Source of the DNA: Cristatella mucedo
Taxonomy: Eukaryota > Bryozoa > Phylactolaemata > Cristatellidae
Assembly (NCBI GenBank): GCA_009760855.2
Contig: WPIO01000025.1
Span: 1,845,501-1,909,500, forward strand
Reading direction: 5' to 3'
DNA length: 64,000 nt
A program made the translations under genes and the position numbers. Shown here piece by piece: positions 43,683 through 55,590 of the stretch; position 1 is the first letter of the stretch; the number at the start of each line of letters is the position of its first letter. Under the pieces are notes generated by a model, which worked only from the letters and a program-made list of their open reading frames with translations, ran no database searches and was not told the origin of the DNA.

Positions 43683-44400
43683 TTACTGTTGATACCTACA
43701 CAAATAATTGTATGGACTACTTCTTAGATGTATTTGTATTTCTCGGTTACAGCTGTTGAGGAGCATATCTGTCTTAAAGTATCCAGCCAGAATTTCGGTG
43801 GACCATTTTCGCCGGTACATTTTGTGTATTGTTCCGATATATTTATGAAACCGTTCAGCATGCTCATCACGAACCCTACCAACGTTTTCATTGAAGAATT
43901 CCAAATGGGAATGAAGGAAATTGATCGTTAGAGACGTATTGCATACAAGTACTTGGTACTGCTTTAGCATGTCTTCCACTAGTTCCATGTAGTTCTCTGC
44001 CCCAACAATCCCGAGAATGTTTGCTGACACTGGGCGAAAGACATTTTATGCTTTTTCACATACCCTGCAGCAAGTTGCTGAACAGATCATTGTTGAAGAG
44101 CTCTAAAATATTTGGACCCAAGAACACTCCCTTACTAATATTTACTTCGCTAAAGGGAATCACAGTCAAGGGAATTGTATGTGCATGTATAGGAAAACTA
44201 GCGAATCGTGGTCCGTGGCTTTCACACAGTTCTTCATCGAACCAAGTTTAATGTGAAGGGGTGGTAACACGATTTTGCCGGCATCAACCAGAGCTGGATG
44301 CTGGATATTCCTCTCTCCAACTGCTATATTTGCTTGCTAGTCCATTCATTTCATAAGTTGGGCGAATCCCTTGCTCGGCTAGTACACTCACATAAGAAAC
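43683..44400 (-). pseudogene. Remnant of a multicopy invertebrate LPPLHIKLG-type gene
   Basis: The minus strand shows, in order with frameshifts between: VGERNIQHPALVD then KIVLPPLHIKLGSMKN (near 44320-44240), SKGVFLGPNILELFNND (near 44140-44090), and an open 115-codon frame 44030-43683 with NFLHSHLEFFNENVGRVRDE then HAERFHKYIGTIHKMYRRKW. I know this motif set (L-P-P-L-H-I-K-L-G-L-M-K, then H-S-H-L-D-F-F-P-E-N-L-G, then E-R-F-H-Q-D-I) from very abundant, uncharacterised proteins of arthropods and other invertebrates, whose copy number suggests association with mobile DNA. I cannot state the element class or biochemical role. This copy is broken by at least two frameshifts and is dead. Confidence 0.7.
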
Positions 44401-45151
44401 ACATGTAATTATATATCCCTGCTGCAGTCCCATTGAAAAGCCTTTTAATCATCAAAGAGGTGTAAGCTCTACTTTTTATGATCAAGGGAGTTCAGTCTTA
44501 TCTTTTTTAGGTTACATTTATATATTAATATGTATAGTGTCTATTTCAGGTAGAAAGCGTGCCCAACTGGTATAGATACGAGTTGCTGGAAATTCATGAC
44601 TTAAACAGTTGCCTAATAGCTTTGCATCTTATTCAATAGAGTCTCTAAGGCTGCTTACTCACCATTTCGTATCATCTGTAGGGTTTATGTCGAACATAAT
44701 TAGTTTTTGCATTAAATTAGCTGCATCGCTTACTGTGCCCCTACAAAGGGGTACCACTGGATTTTTTTTGCTAGACTCCCACCAAAGGATTAATTACTAG
44801 CACCAAATTCAAACCTAATTACGGCTTTAAAACAACATGCTAAACTAGCGAATACATGTCTATCATAGAGAGCAGCCATTTTGAAAATATGGGGCAGGAG
44901 CTCATTTTCCAGCTGGCTCTGCTACTGGAGAATAGGACAGAGTCTTCAGATGCGTATATCTTTTAGTACCAATTAGATACCTAAAGTAGATAGATCTTGT
45001 GGATATTTAGAACAGCCTATATTACGTCACAGAAGCTACCAGCCACACCACCTGCATTGATTGAGTTAGTAATCGTATAGCAGGCTCCCATAACAACAGG
45101 CTGGCACAAACCAATAACAGACAAAATTAAGGGATCTCTTCGTTTGTAAAC
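44401..45151. other. SLC22 gene 2 intron 1, no feature seen
   Basis: Possibly further decayed sequence of the gene at 43683-44400 near its left-hand side. Nothing else was recognised. Confidence 0.35.
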
Positions 45152-45276
<125 letters not shown>

Positions 45277-45949
45277 GTGCTGATACGTACAAATACGCCC
45301 ATAATTTCTCCCAAAATGAGTTTCAGTTGTATGATAAAAATCCTTGCTTCCTAAGCAGTCAATCGAATTACCAGTTTTTTAAGATTTTAAAAGGTGATAT
45401 CTTAATACCAACTGCTACAGTGCTACAGCCATCCCTGCTGTCGTAATTGGAGACCCAACTCCTGATTTTATTATCTGTAGATTATGACCTACTAGAGTAT
45501 AGGCTGTCAGCATGGTTGAGTCATGACATCACTGCAGCTATGCAAACCTTCAGATGGCACGTTTTAAATCTTGAAAAATAGAGCTTCAACTTACCAATAA
45601 CTTCAATTTATTGCAAACTCAACAGCAATGAGTATTTTTTGCCTGCCCTGATGGTTTCAAGGAAAGTCCGAGTATTTGCTCAACTTAAGCAAAGCACTGC
45701 TAACAAAGTTCAATTTCAATCAAAGAATCTTAGGATGAAAAAGCTTAAATCAGATAATCAATTAAGCATCTTATTGAACTTCATCATAGCAGTAAAAAAT
45801 ATTTAAGCCTAAACTTAACCTGTCGTCTTGGTGAGAGGATATTGATAACTGAAACTTGACCTTTTCGAGCCGGTAATTAACATTCGCTGTAATGTATTTT
45901 TTTAATAAATAGTGATATCTCTAGTACATTGTTGAACGGTTTGATTCGA

Positions 45950-48900
45950 CGCAGAACTGTTTTTTGATCTTGAAATGCTGCCTAATTTAGTGCTTTGAAT
46001 TAGGCTAAAATGAGCTTCTCTTAGCATTTTTAGAAACGTCATTTTGCTGAATAGGCCATTTAATGTCGTTTAATGACCTGGCATAGCATAGCAGCATAAA
46101 GTTCAAGATGCTCACACTAGGCAAGTGCTTTGGTAGGTATCATCGGCATAGGCTTTTCAGGAAAAAAAGATGCATGTTGATTTCCATTTTAGAGGGGTGG
46201 AAAATGGGAACTATCGCATGCATTGTCATATTATCAAAAGTTTCAGAATGTATTGCCATCACGAGTTTTATAGAACTTTCTACAATAGCTATGACATGAT
46301 GTAAAATGTAATATGATGACTCAGATGCACATAAATTGCAAGCAGGAAATACAATATCATTTAAGGACTAAACAGTGAAAGTAAGCTCATACATTGTTTG
46401 GTCAGTGGCTCATGAGACACATCGAAGAAAGGTAGCTGCAACCTGCCGGAGAAATAGCCTGATGCTTTCTGTCCAAGAGAGGCTCACCCAATTAGCCATT
46501 AGAGCAGCACTGTAAGGTCACAAACAGTTTCTTCAGCCTATGTCTCCCCACTCGCGGCTGGAGGGTCTAAGAAGAGGCCAAATAGAGTACTATCCATATT
46601 AGTATACTGCAAGCAACTTTTGAGTATGTTTTCAAACGAGGAAGATAAAACGCCCTGTATATTTCTACTTAGAAGTTTAGTGATAAGAGTAGCTCGTGAA
46701 TTACTAGGCCAAATGCTATTGGTCTGTAATAAACAGCATACCTTTCAAAGAGAATAAGTTCCTTGTGAAAATGTAATACATTTACTTCAATATTGTGCCA
46801 TCAGGTTATCTATATAAATTGGAGCATCAATTAATCCTGTCTTCACCTCTGTGACCACATTAGGAATTCTTGCTTTATGGCAGTTCTCTCTACTTGCACA
46901 GTCAACCGAGGAAAATTGACCTTCATTTAGGCCACTTCAAGTAGCATTTAGCTTGAGACCTGCATAAAAAGAGTACTCCACGTGACGCTCAGGCTCTCAG
47001 ATTCTAAAAATCAGTCAGTGAACAAAACCGGCATGGGTGGGAAATTGCACATGCTTCGGGTTGTTTCATATTTATAATATGGGTGTCTACTATAAACTCG
47101 ACAATAGGCGTTATCTGAACCGATAATTATAAAAGGCATGCCTATATTGATCGTGGAGCTAGAAATAAAAATGGTAAAGATAGTTATAAAAAGCATAGTT
47201 ATATCGACCGAGAAGAAGCTGGTAAGGAAAATAATCCTTTCCTTTTCTCTCTTGTAAAATGGCCCTTAAAGAGGAAGGTTATTGCCTGCAGCTTCCAATG
47301 GGTGCCCAGCTTCGATTTAGGTGGTAGCCACTTGCCACATGGTTCATGGTTGCAAGCAACTGAAAGATATACATATCAAATTGTGTGGTCCAAACATCAT
47401 TCACTGATTTGCATTGTACTTCAAACTTACAGAAGTCATTTCTGGTGCTCAAGCCATTGGCTTACCTGTGTTTTTGCTCGGCGATGGCATAAAGTAGAGT
47501 GTGCAGTACGATGCTGTTGGGCACAACTTGCAGGAAGAGCAGGGAGAACTTCTGCTTCCGATGAAAGCCCCAGGCGCCACTGGACTCCAACACTACATCC
47601 ATGGATTCGACTATCCTTTCTTATCTGCCTTTGGTGTGCTGGTGGTTGTCCGCACCAGTATTCCCAAAGCAGGAGTAAAATATAATGACAATAGCCAACT
47701 GGAGGCACCTAGCAGGAATAAGGGTACCTGACTCATTTGCCTTAACAGTCAATCTTTGCCGGTTTTCACTAGACGAACCAACCAGCACAGTGCCAAAACA
47801 TGGCCAGTCAGCACAATCCATGGCGTTTCAAATCAAAGCATCATACATCCTATGCTAAAAAATCCATTTTTTATAAGAAATTAGTACGCATTGTGACAAT
47901 TGTACGTCGAACATTTCGCGATAATCGGCACACAGGTTCTCATGATGTGGCTTGGTTGCAGTCCGGTATACAGCTTACGTCCAGTAAATCGCCATCGATT
48001 AGCTGTTGCATATACCTTAGGTTCATATATGTGGTCCACAGACCAGCCTTTGTTTAGCTGTTGCTGGTGAAAAGAGATGGAACAAGGTGACCTACTAGAC
48101 AGCAGTGCCAAAATCAAATGGGAGTTTCTACCCAGACGCTGGGAAGAGTGGAAATTTGCTCGCTGGCTTCGAGCCGTCTCCAGGAAAAAATATATGCATG
48201 CTAAAGCACCATAGTGTTGCTTTTCTAATTCATACCACAAGTGCGATGCATTGCGACCAAAAGCACCGAACCGTAAAGATACCTGAATCCACTGCTATCA
48301 ACCGAAATATGACTAGAACGAGATTGTGACGAGCTTCAGTTTTTTTGAACAATTTAGCTTACCATTCTAAGTGAATATTTTAAGTTCATTCAAATGGTGA
48401 AACATGTATATACCCTGAAAATCCATGACAGTAGCCCGAAATGACCTGGAAAAGTACACAAAACTACTTCAAGCCACTGCAATTCATCACAAAATATTTG
48501 AAAAATGGCCGATTAAAAATTTGTATTACATGGCTCAGTTCAAAGTTTACCCAAGGTATTTAAAAATGCAGCACAGGCAGTTTCTTAGATGAAGCCCAAT
48601 TGACTGCAACGGACCCTTGGGATACCGAAATCCACTGTAATTCACTGCAAAACAAACAGAAATCGTGCGGAAGAAGCTCTAGTTCTTAGTGCATTTTACT
48701 CTACCCTTCGCTTACAGTGTAGGTGCACAATTGCATCACTATTGCAATGCCTATGCACAGACACGGCAATCAATCGCAAAGAAATAGACTGAAAGACAAA
48801 ACTTGTGAATCTGAAATGAGTATGGTTTGCATGTTTTGCAACGTGATACAATATCTAGTGCCCATGCAAGGGACTTTTGCTGTTCCAATTCCATAGTACA

Positions 48901-48960
48901 TTTGAAAAAATGACATTTCCTGCGAACCGATTCAAAACAAATACATAGTCATTTTCTTTA
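45950..48960. repeat. Paralogous block D (second copy), around SLC22 exon 1
   Basis: This block aligns with 11820-15800, minus the LINE present there. It holds exon 1 of gene 2 (47466-47602) and about 1.3 kb of upstream sequence, and it is more diverged than the exon itself. Confidence 0.72.
47466..47602 (-). pseudogene. SLC22-type transporter gene 2, exon 1
   Basis: The first coding exon of gene 2 is 137 nt with ATG at 47600-47602 and donor GTAAG at 47461-47465. It encodes MDVVLESSGAWGFHRKQKF, then SLLFLQVV, ending AEQKH plus AG. This exon itself is open and closely similar to exon 1 of gene 1. I class it as part of a pseudogene only because exons 2 and 3 carry disabling changes. The intron to exon 2 is about 5.4 kb, shorter than in gene 1 because the large repeat insertions are absent. 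It is transcribed away from gene 3, whose start is 6.5 kb to the right. Confidence 0.82.
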
Positions 48961-51171
48961 ATCTTTAATAATATCGCCTGTGAACGATCAGAGAGACGAG
49001 ACACTGGAGATAATGTTCCAAAAAATAATTTTTATTTTGTCTGGATAGATTTTTATGTATACTTCATCAGACGTCCTGTAGCTTTATTTTCCATAATCAA
49101 GGAAAAGAAAAATTAATCCAGCCGAAATATAAAAAAAAATCTTGCCTCGTGTGACACAAGTAAATCTTAACTCGTAGTTCAAATTTCACTAAGATGCTTG
49201 AAATATTTGCTGAAAGGTGGAATTTACATGGCACCAACCTACCCTAGAAAAGAAGCTGCATCAAAGTCATAAGATTGCACCTCAGCAAGAATCAAGCATT
49301 TATGTCGATCTACCAAGGTTTGACAACTTGGTATACAAGTTGCATGGGATGCAGAGTCGAACGCCGCTGTCGACTGAATTTTTCCGGCATGCATCCTCCG
49401 TGCCATGCGGAGCTCGGCTACATATTGACCAAGACGTCTGCCGAGCAGCATCACTCCGCCACTTATGCGCCATACAGGTTTCGATTGCCAGACTTGGGCT
49501 TGTCATAGCACTTGTGTCCATTCGGCGTCTCAATATCTAATATATAAGTGTCTCTGTGATCCCGAAGTAGAACTTTCGTGTTTTCCCCTCCTTCTTAAGC
49601 TCGGGGATGTTCAAATATTTTTTCTCCATCCCAGTGTATTATTGACAGAAGTATGTTGCAGCTATAGGCGCCAGTATAATCTAGGGGTGTTATCTTTAAC
49701 TTGAGCCTTTACCCATGACCAACCACGAGGCTCAACCAGTAATTCCCAATGTTTTGGTAGGCAAGCCTAATGCTTCAATGTAGATTTTTCCTAAATAAGA
49801 CGAAAAGAAGGTGTGATTGGAATACTGTCATTATTCTTAATACTTATTCTCGTGACGCTTCAATATTGCTAGTAGCAATAAAGAAGGAAGCAAGCAACTA
49901 TTTACACAATGACCTGGTGGTTATTACATGAGTTCAAGACCATATCCAATCGGTTCCAGTATAGCCAACGGGTCAAGGTGCTCACCTCTAATGACCAAGG
50001 TCACAGTAATCACCTTTGATGACTGAGATCATATACTGAAGATTGCAGCATATGTGAAGCACGTGGATCGAGATTCAGATCTATTAGGGCACCTTGCGAA
50101 TGATTCTATTAGGGCTCCTTGTGAATGAATTAAATTGTTTACGACAATGCTGGAGCTAACAGCACTTCCCTGGGCGAACGTACCTGTACGTTTGCTATTG
50201 GCCGGGAAAAATGACCTGGCAATTTATATGTTTGCAAATATTCTTAGATATTCATACCATGCATTTGGGAGCTTGAAAACTTGCAACTGAAAGAAAAAAC
50301 AAACCTTGAACTTTACATTCCGACCCTCTCTTCGCATATCTTATCTATACTTAAATATTATGTAGCCACTATTCATTAGTTAGGACTGCTTAGTATGGTG
50401 AAATGTGTGCCCAAAGCCAGTCTCATATTTGCTAAGGTTAGTCTACGCCTCAGTAGCATAATCTCTGGGCTCTGCCAGCCTCTGACAGCTTGCCTCAGAG
50501 CTTCTTGCTTCAAGGCAAGTGATACTGCTGGTCTGAATGTTTTGTGTACCGAGCTTATCAGTTGAGATGCCTTTTTACGACGTCGTAATAAAAACGTTTG
50601 CTGAACAAAGACAAGGGCAAGCGTTTAGCTTATTCGGGGCGTGCATTGTCAATAGAAAAGAGGAGGCCGTAACACATAATACTCTATGATGTAATCATAC
50701 GATATGCAAAAGGGGGTGAAATTCGTAGCCCTACAGCACATCCGACTCCTCGATCCGTGTCTGTGTGGCCATAGGCTAGTTCTGCTCGGATATGAAGTGC
50801 TTGAGACAAGGCGAGTGCATCGAGGTATGTGTTTGTGTGCTTCTTAAAGCCAAACAGAAAATCCTCTGAGGGGCCAGCTTAGCATTTCAGTTAAATGCTT
50901 CAACCCAAAGGGTGCTTTAAAATGCAACTGTCCGTTCACAGGTTATGTGTAAGTGAAGCACCTAGTCGGTGCATACAGCCGCAAAGTGAGGCCTTTTTGC
51001 ATCACAACCTAATCACAACCTGAAGAGGTCTAAGCCTTGCGTGCTAAGTCAAAGACCGGGCCTATTTAATATAGCATAATTCGTTTCTGTAGCGCCATAA
51101 GAAAACTTAAGTTCCATTCAGGTGCTACAAATATGCCATAGGGCTCGATCTCACGTCCTCTGCCAGAGCTC
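48961..51171. other. Gene 2 - gene 3 intergenic region, left part
   Basis: The stretch 49217-49540 is GC-richer and open in four frames, but none matches anything I know. Near 49963-49985 TAGCCAACGGGTCAAGGTGCTC resembles a tRNA A-box (possible SINE head). A related sequence lies inverted near 51362-51385. No gene was recognised. Confidence 0.4.
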
Positions 51172-51357
51172 GGTCGGCCGTGATGGCACACTAGATAAGG
51201 TGGTTGCTTTTTACGAACCCATGAACTTGGTTCTGAGGTCGTGATTTCAAATCCTGAGGTGGGTGATAATGTATTGCCACTGCAAATGGCTGCGATGGCC
51301 GTAAAGGTCCTTTTGTGGCTATACAAAAAGGTTGTTAGATCAGCTAGTATCAGCTAG
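51172..51357 (+). mobile_element. tRNA-derived SINE, copy 1
   Basis: It has a tRNA-like head, GGCCGTGATGGCACACTAGATAAGGTGG, with an A-box-like stretch at about 51181-51200. A B-box-like GATTTCAAATCC lies at 51243-51254. The non-tRNA body GATGGCCGTAAAGGTCC...GGCTATACAAAAAGGTTGTTAGATCAGCTAG follows. A second copy lies inverted at 58776-58942 with the same head, boxes and body, so this is a repeat family and not a chance match. It is too degenerate to fold as a functional tRNA. Confidence 0.7.
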
Positions 51358-53914
51358 TTGGGGTGAGCACCTTAACCACTGGGCCAAACTAGTTCAGCCT
51401 ATGTTATTGCATTAAAGGTACTTGGTGCTCAAGTGTTTCAATTTATCATGCGATAGTGAGTAAATAGTTTGCCTGCATAGCTAGCCCACAACTTGGCTGA
51501 CTACCAAAGTAATCGCATTTCAATCAGTAGTGAGTGATTGTGCACGACGGAATCCCATTGTTTGGCTTGCCTTAGCTTTAAATAATGAAGTGCATACCAA
51601 GCTAAAAGGCATGCCCTCCATGAAAAAACAAGTTTTTGGTCAGGCTCGTTTGCCTAAAAGCTGGTTAAGTGCGATGGCTCCTGCCAAGGAAGTTTAGCAA
51701 CCGAACTTAACTACCTCCGAACCTAAGTAAGGTAACTGGGTCCCTGTTGTCATCTGCATTAGCTTTTCATTACTGAATGTCGGTGGCATCGTGATACGCA
51801 GTGACGCTTTAATTCGTCTTCCCACGTTAAATGCCAAAGTCAGCAAACCACCAAAGCTAGAGAAGCTATGTCCGAGCGATTGCCGTTTGGATGCACGTTG
51901 CTTACCGTAGCTCTGCGTGCACTCTTTTTCGTCACATCAACCGGTAGCTCTATTCCAGCAAAGAATGGAGCACCCATCCAATTATTTTACCTGTCTCTTT
52001 TAAGGAAGCCCCGTAATTGGAGTGGTTTTCCTATTAAGTGCCGACTTCAGAAAGGCTCGCTGAACTACGGAAATATTGCTCAGTAGCATCACAACTTTTC
52101 TCGTGGGATCAGAACACCTACGCTAGTGTTTTTTTACTCTTGAAACATGCTACCAATCGAGTGCTGAGCTCCTTGAGCAACCTACAGTAAGATGTCGAGA
52201 CCATCTCAGAAAGCACAGGAGCAGAATCCGAGTTTAGTTTCTTTTTATTGTATAGCAGTATAAACTACCCTTTAATTTTCGTCGTTGGTTTTACCACGAG
52301 GGTCAGGCGGAAGCGGAACTCAAAAAATTCCTGGATTTCTTCGTGTTTTGGTCGGTCTTATATAATTCTGAAAATTACCCTATGTTAAACTGGCATTGCA
52401 CTGATCAATTTGACCTTAATTTTGCGATGCTTCGAAATTAGGAAAGCTTCCTTAAATTTTGTTTAAATATGGAAATTATATATCAGAGCATTTGAACCCG
52501 ATTACGGTAGCCCAGGTTGCCAAATTTTCGCGAATAAAATCGCTATTAATTGTTTATCTTACGTATAGCTGCTCTAACAAAATGTAGCGTTCCGAAGTTG
52601 AAAACGCTGTTGACATGATTCGACAGCAGCACCGTCAGAATCAAGTCGAAGCAATCTGAAGAACTATGCACACAAGACCTCAATTTAAGGATGCACGCTA
52701 CGGTTGGCTATCGTGACGACATAGAAAATGTTAGCAAGGATATTCTTAAGGACGCAATGGAACTGGTGCTCAAGTTAATGGAAACATTTCCCGGGAACTT
52801 CATTGCCACCCGCTGGTCTAAAAAGATTATGCAGGAGGTCCGAAATCGCGGTGCCAGCGCTCGCCTGTGTAGTATCGCTGATAGTGAGGACTAAGATCCA
52901 AACAATAGTGGCACACCGTTGGCGGCGGCATCCGATATGGCCCAGACTTGTGGTAGAAAAAGAGTATCGGCGCTGAAGGCTGCTCCGGCAGTGCAGATAC
53001 GCTTTATGGGACGCCCGAAGAAGCACCAGTGGTTGTCCAAAATCAGCCATCAATCTTTAGCTATTTCTCAAAAATAGGCTAAGTTTTTGTGATCGAGCCC
53101 TGGATCCTTGCCCTGGATTTGGTCAGCCGCTTCCACTTCCACAATAAAAGTCATCGATTTCAAAATTGCCGTCTTTCTGCTGACGAATAGAACTCCACGA
53201 GCCCTGAAGTTTTAGTCTATTTGCATATCATTAGGACCAATATTCAAGTAGTTATCGCAGTCCGAGCGCACTCGGATGACCATGGTAACCCGGGTTACCG
53301 CCATCGGGTTCATTTGCATTTTAGGACATATGCAGGGCCGGAATGTTTAACAAATCCACTGCCTCATTACGCTGACGTAATGCAGTATTTGACCGAGGAA
53401 AGCCAAAATAGTATGTGAATAATATGCTGTAATAATGTATTTTACGGGGCTAGATACTAGATATAGTGCTGCTGCAAATTTCTTTGGGATCACATATTCA
53501 ACTGTTTCAAATGTCTTGATAAAAACCAAAAGTTTGGCAGTAATTTCAAAGACATGGGAGCATTCAGGACTGACGGAGTAAGCTATTTGAGGTATTCAAG
53601 CTATATTAAAACTTAGTGACACTGCTATAAGAAATATATCTTTATTGCTATACTGAGCGTTTTATGGAGTTTTAAGTAGTGTGACCAATTATTTGAGAAA
53701 AATTCATTGCTTAGAACTTTGTATTCCAAATTCTACAGTTGACTATATTGACGCTGGCAGCGAATGGTCCACAGCTCCTTGTCAAAATGAAGCGTGTATA
53801 AGGAAACCTAACTAAACGAAGTCTACTTGCCATCCTTTGGAAACACTTGAACCTATGCCACATTGGCTTTCACGAAGCCCTCTTCCATGGGGGCATAAGT
53901 GAAATACGACCTGC
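51358..53914. other. Gene 2 - gene 3 intergenic region, right part
   Basis: A second tRNA-like A-box, inverted (TGGCCCAGTGGTTAAGGTGCTC on the minus strand near 51362-51385), abuts the SINE. From about 52600 to 53420 the base composition is less AT-rich. Plus 52691-52894 is open (67 codons) and a later piece reads RFMGRPKKHQWLSK near 52999-53040, an AT-hook-like G-R-P-K. I cannot name a family and stops separate the pieces. It could be a decayed mobile-element or retrocopied gene. Confidence 0.35.
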
Positions 53915-53919
53915 TGCTG

Positions 53920-53990
53920 AGGCGGTAGCACAGTTCGTAGAGCGAGCGTCAAGAGGTTCTGTGTCCCCATCGAAGATGCTGAAGTGGTAG
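53920..53990 (+). mobile_element. tRNA-like sequence (A and B boxes) upstream of gene 3
   Basis: TAGCACAGTTCGTAGAGCG (53926-53944) matches a tRNA A-box closely. GGTTCTGTGTCCCC (about 53955-53968) is a plausible B-box at near-tRNA spacing. I could not pair an acceptor stem, so I read it as a SINE head or tRNA relic and not as a tRNA gene. It lies about 100 bp upstream of the gene 3 start codon. Confidence 0.5.
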
Positions 53991-54068
53991 GTGGGACACT
54001 TGAATTAAAATGATAACCTTAGCCCAGAGGGACAGTCACATCTACTGCTGCACCACTGCCTGAGAACA

Positions 54069-54205
54069 ATGGACCAGATTCTCGAGCGTATCGGTGGCTT
54101 CGGTAGCTACCAAAAGAAGACTTTTTTCAAGCTGGCTGGTCTGTTTTCAATGAGCTCGGTCCTTCAATATGCTATAATCTACACAATGGCCGAGCCACCC
54201 CACAG
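54069..54205 (+). CDS. SLC22-type transporter gene 3, exon 1 (start codon)
   Basis: This is the first coding exon of a plus-strand transporter. ATG is at 54069-54071 and the donor GTAAGA follows AG at 54205. It is 137 nt, as in genes 1 and 2. It encodes MDQILERIGGFGSYQKKTF, the family N-terminus, a hydrophobic helix 1 beginning KLAGLFSMSSVL, and AEPPH plus AG, so that exon 2 completes the Arg codon before the conserved cysteine. It is clearly diverged from genes 1 and 2 and so is an older paralogue. It is head to head with gene 2. The frame is intact. Confidence 0.86.
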
Positions 54206-54544
54206 GTAAGACCAAAACCACAATTATATTCATGAATTGTTATCCACTACTTGAGCCTAGTTGCATTTGACATTTTTACTAAAGGAATCCTCTTTCATGA
54301 GCACCTGCTATATATTATATGTCTGCTATGCCTGTCAATACCATATTTCACTGTTTAATGACTTAGTACTTGAGTGCAAAACCATACTTTGCCCTTGAGA
54401 ATGGACATACGACGTCTGCCTTTGATCTAAAATTTCCATTGCATGACTACTAATATATCCCAGAAAATAACGAAATTATTTGAAATTACTGAAAATCCTT
54501 TCTTGAGTGATTGTCGGCATAGCTACCAATCACTCAAATGGTGC

Positions 54545-54727
54545 TAACATGTGTTAGTTCCTACAACTTTGGCATGTCCGAGTGTAAGAATGAACGGCTG
54601 TCTGTAATCTAGAGACCAATTAAAGGTTATTTGTTTTAAGTCTGTCTCTGCCTCTGCCTCTGCCTCTGCCTCTGCCTCTGCCTCTGCCTCTGCCTCTGCC
54701 TCTGCCCCTGCCCCTGCCCCTGCCCCT

Positions 54728-54759
<32 letters not shown>

Positions 54760-55448
54760 CTCTGCCTCTGCCTCTGCCTCTGCCTCTGCCTCTGCCTCTG
54801 CCTCTGTCTCTGTCTCTGTCTCTGTCTCTGTCTCTGTCTCTGTCTCTGTCTCTGTCTCTGTCTCTGTCTCTGTCTCTGTCTCTGTCTCTGTCTCTGTCTC
54901 TGTCTCTGTCTCTGCCTCTGCCTCTGTCTCTGTCTCTGTCTCTGTCTCTGTCTCTGTCTCTGTCTCTGTCTCTGTCTCTGTCTCTGTCTCTGCCTCTGCC
55001 TCTGCCTCTGCCTCTGTCTCTGTCTCTGTCTCTGTCTCTGTCTCTGTCTCTGTCACTGTCTCTGTCTCTGTCTCTGTCTCTGTCTCTGTCTCTGTCTCTG
55101 TCTCTGTCTCTGTCTCTGTCTCTGTCTCTGTCTCTGTCTCTGTCTCTGTCTCTGTCTCTGTCTCTGTCTCTGTCTCTGTCTCTGTCTCTGTCTCTGTCTC
55201 TGTCTCTGTCTCTGTCTCTGTCTCTGTCTCTGTCTCTGTCTCTGTCTCTGTCTCTGTCTCTGTCTCTGTCTCTGTCTCTGTCTCTGTCTCTGTCTCTGTC
55301 TCTGTCTCTGTCTCTGTCTCTGCCTCTGCCTCTGCCTCTGCCTCTGTCTCTGTCTCTGTCTCTGTCTCTGTCTCTGTCTCTGTCTCTGTCTCTGTCTCTG
55401 TCTCTGTCTCTGTCTCTGTCTCTGTCTCTGTCTCTGTCTCTGTCTCTG

Positions 55449-55513
<65 letters not shown>

Positions 55514-55520
55514 GTCTCTG

Positions 55521-55590
<70 letters not shown>

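Noticed and set aside
49217-49540. Overlapping open frames on both strands up to 107 codons
   Set aside because: Open in four frames with no recognisable motif, start context or splice structure. I could not support any one as a gene.
53920-53990. Functional tRNA gene
   Set aside because: A- and B-box-like stretches are present but no acceptor stem or clear anticodon arm could be paired.
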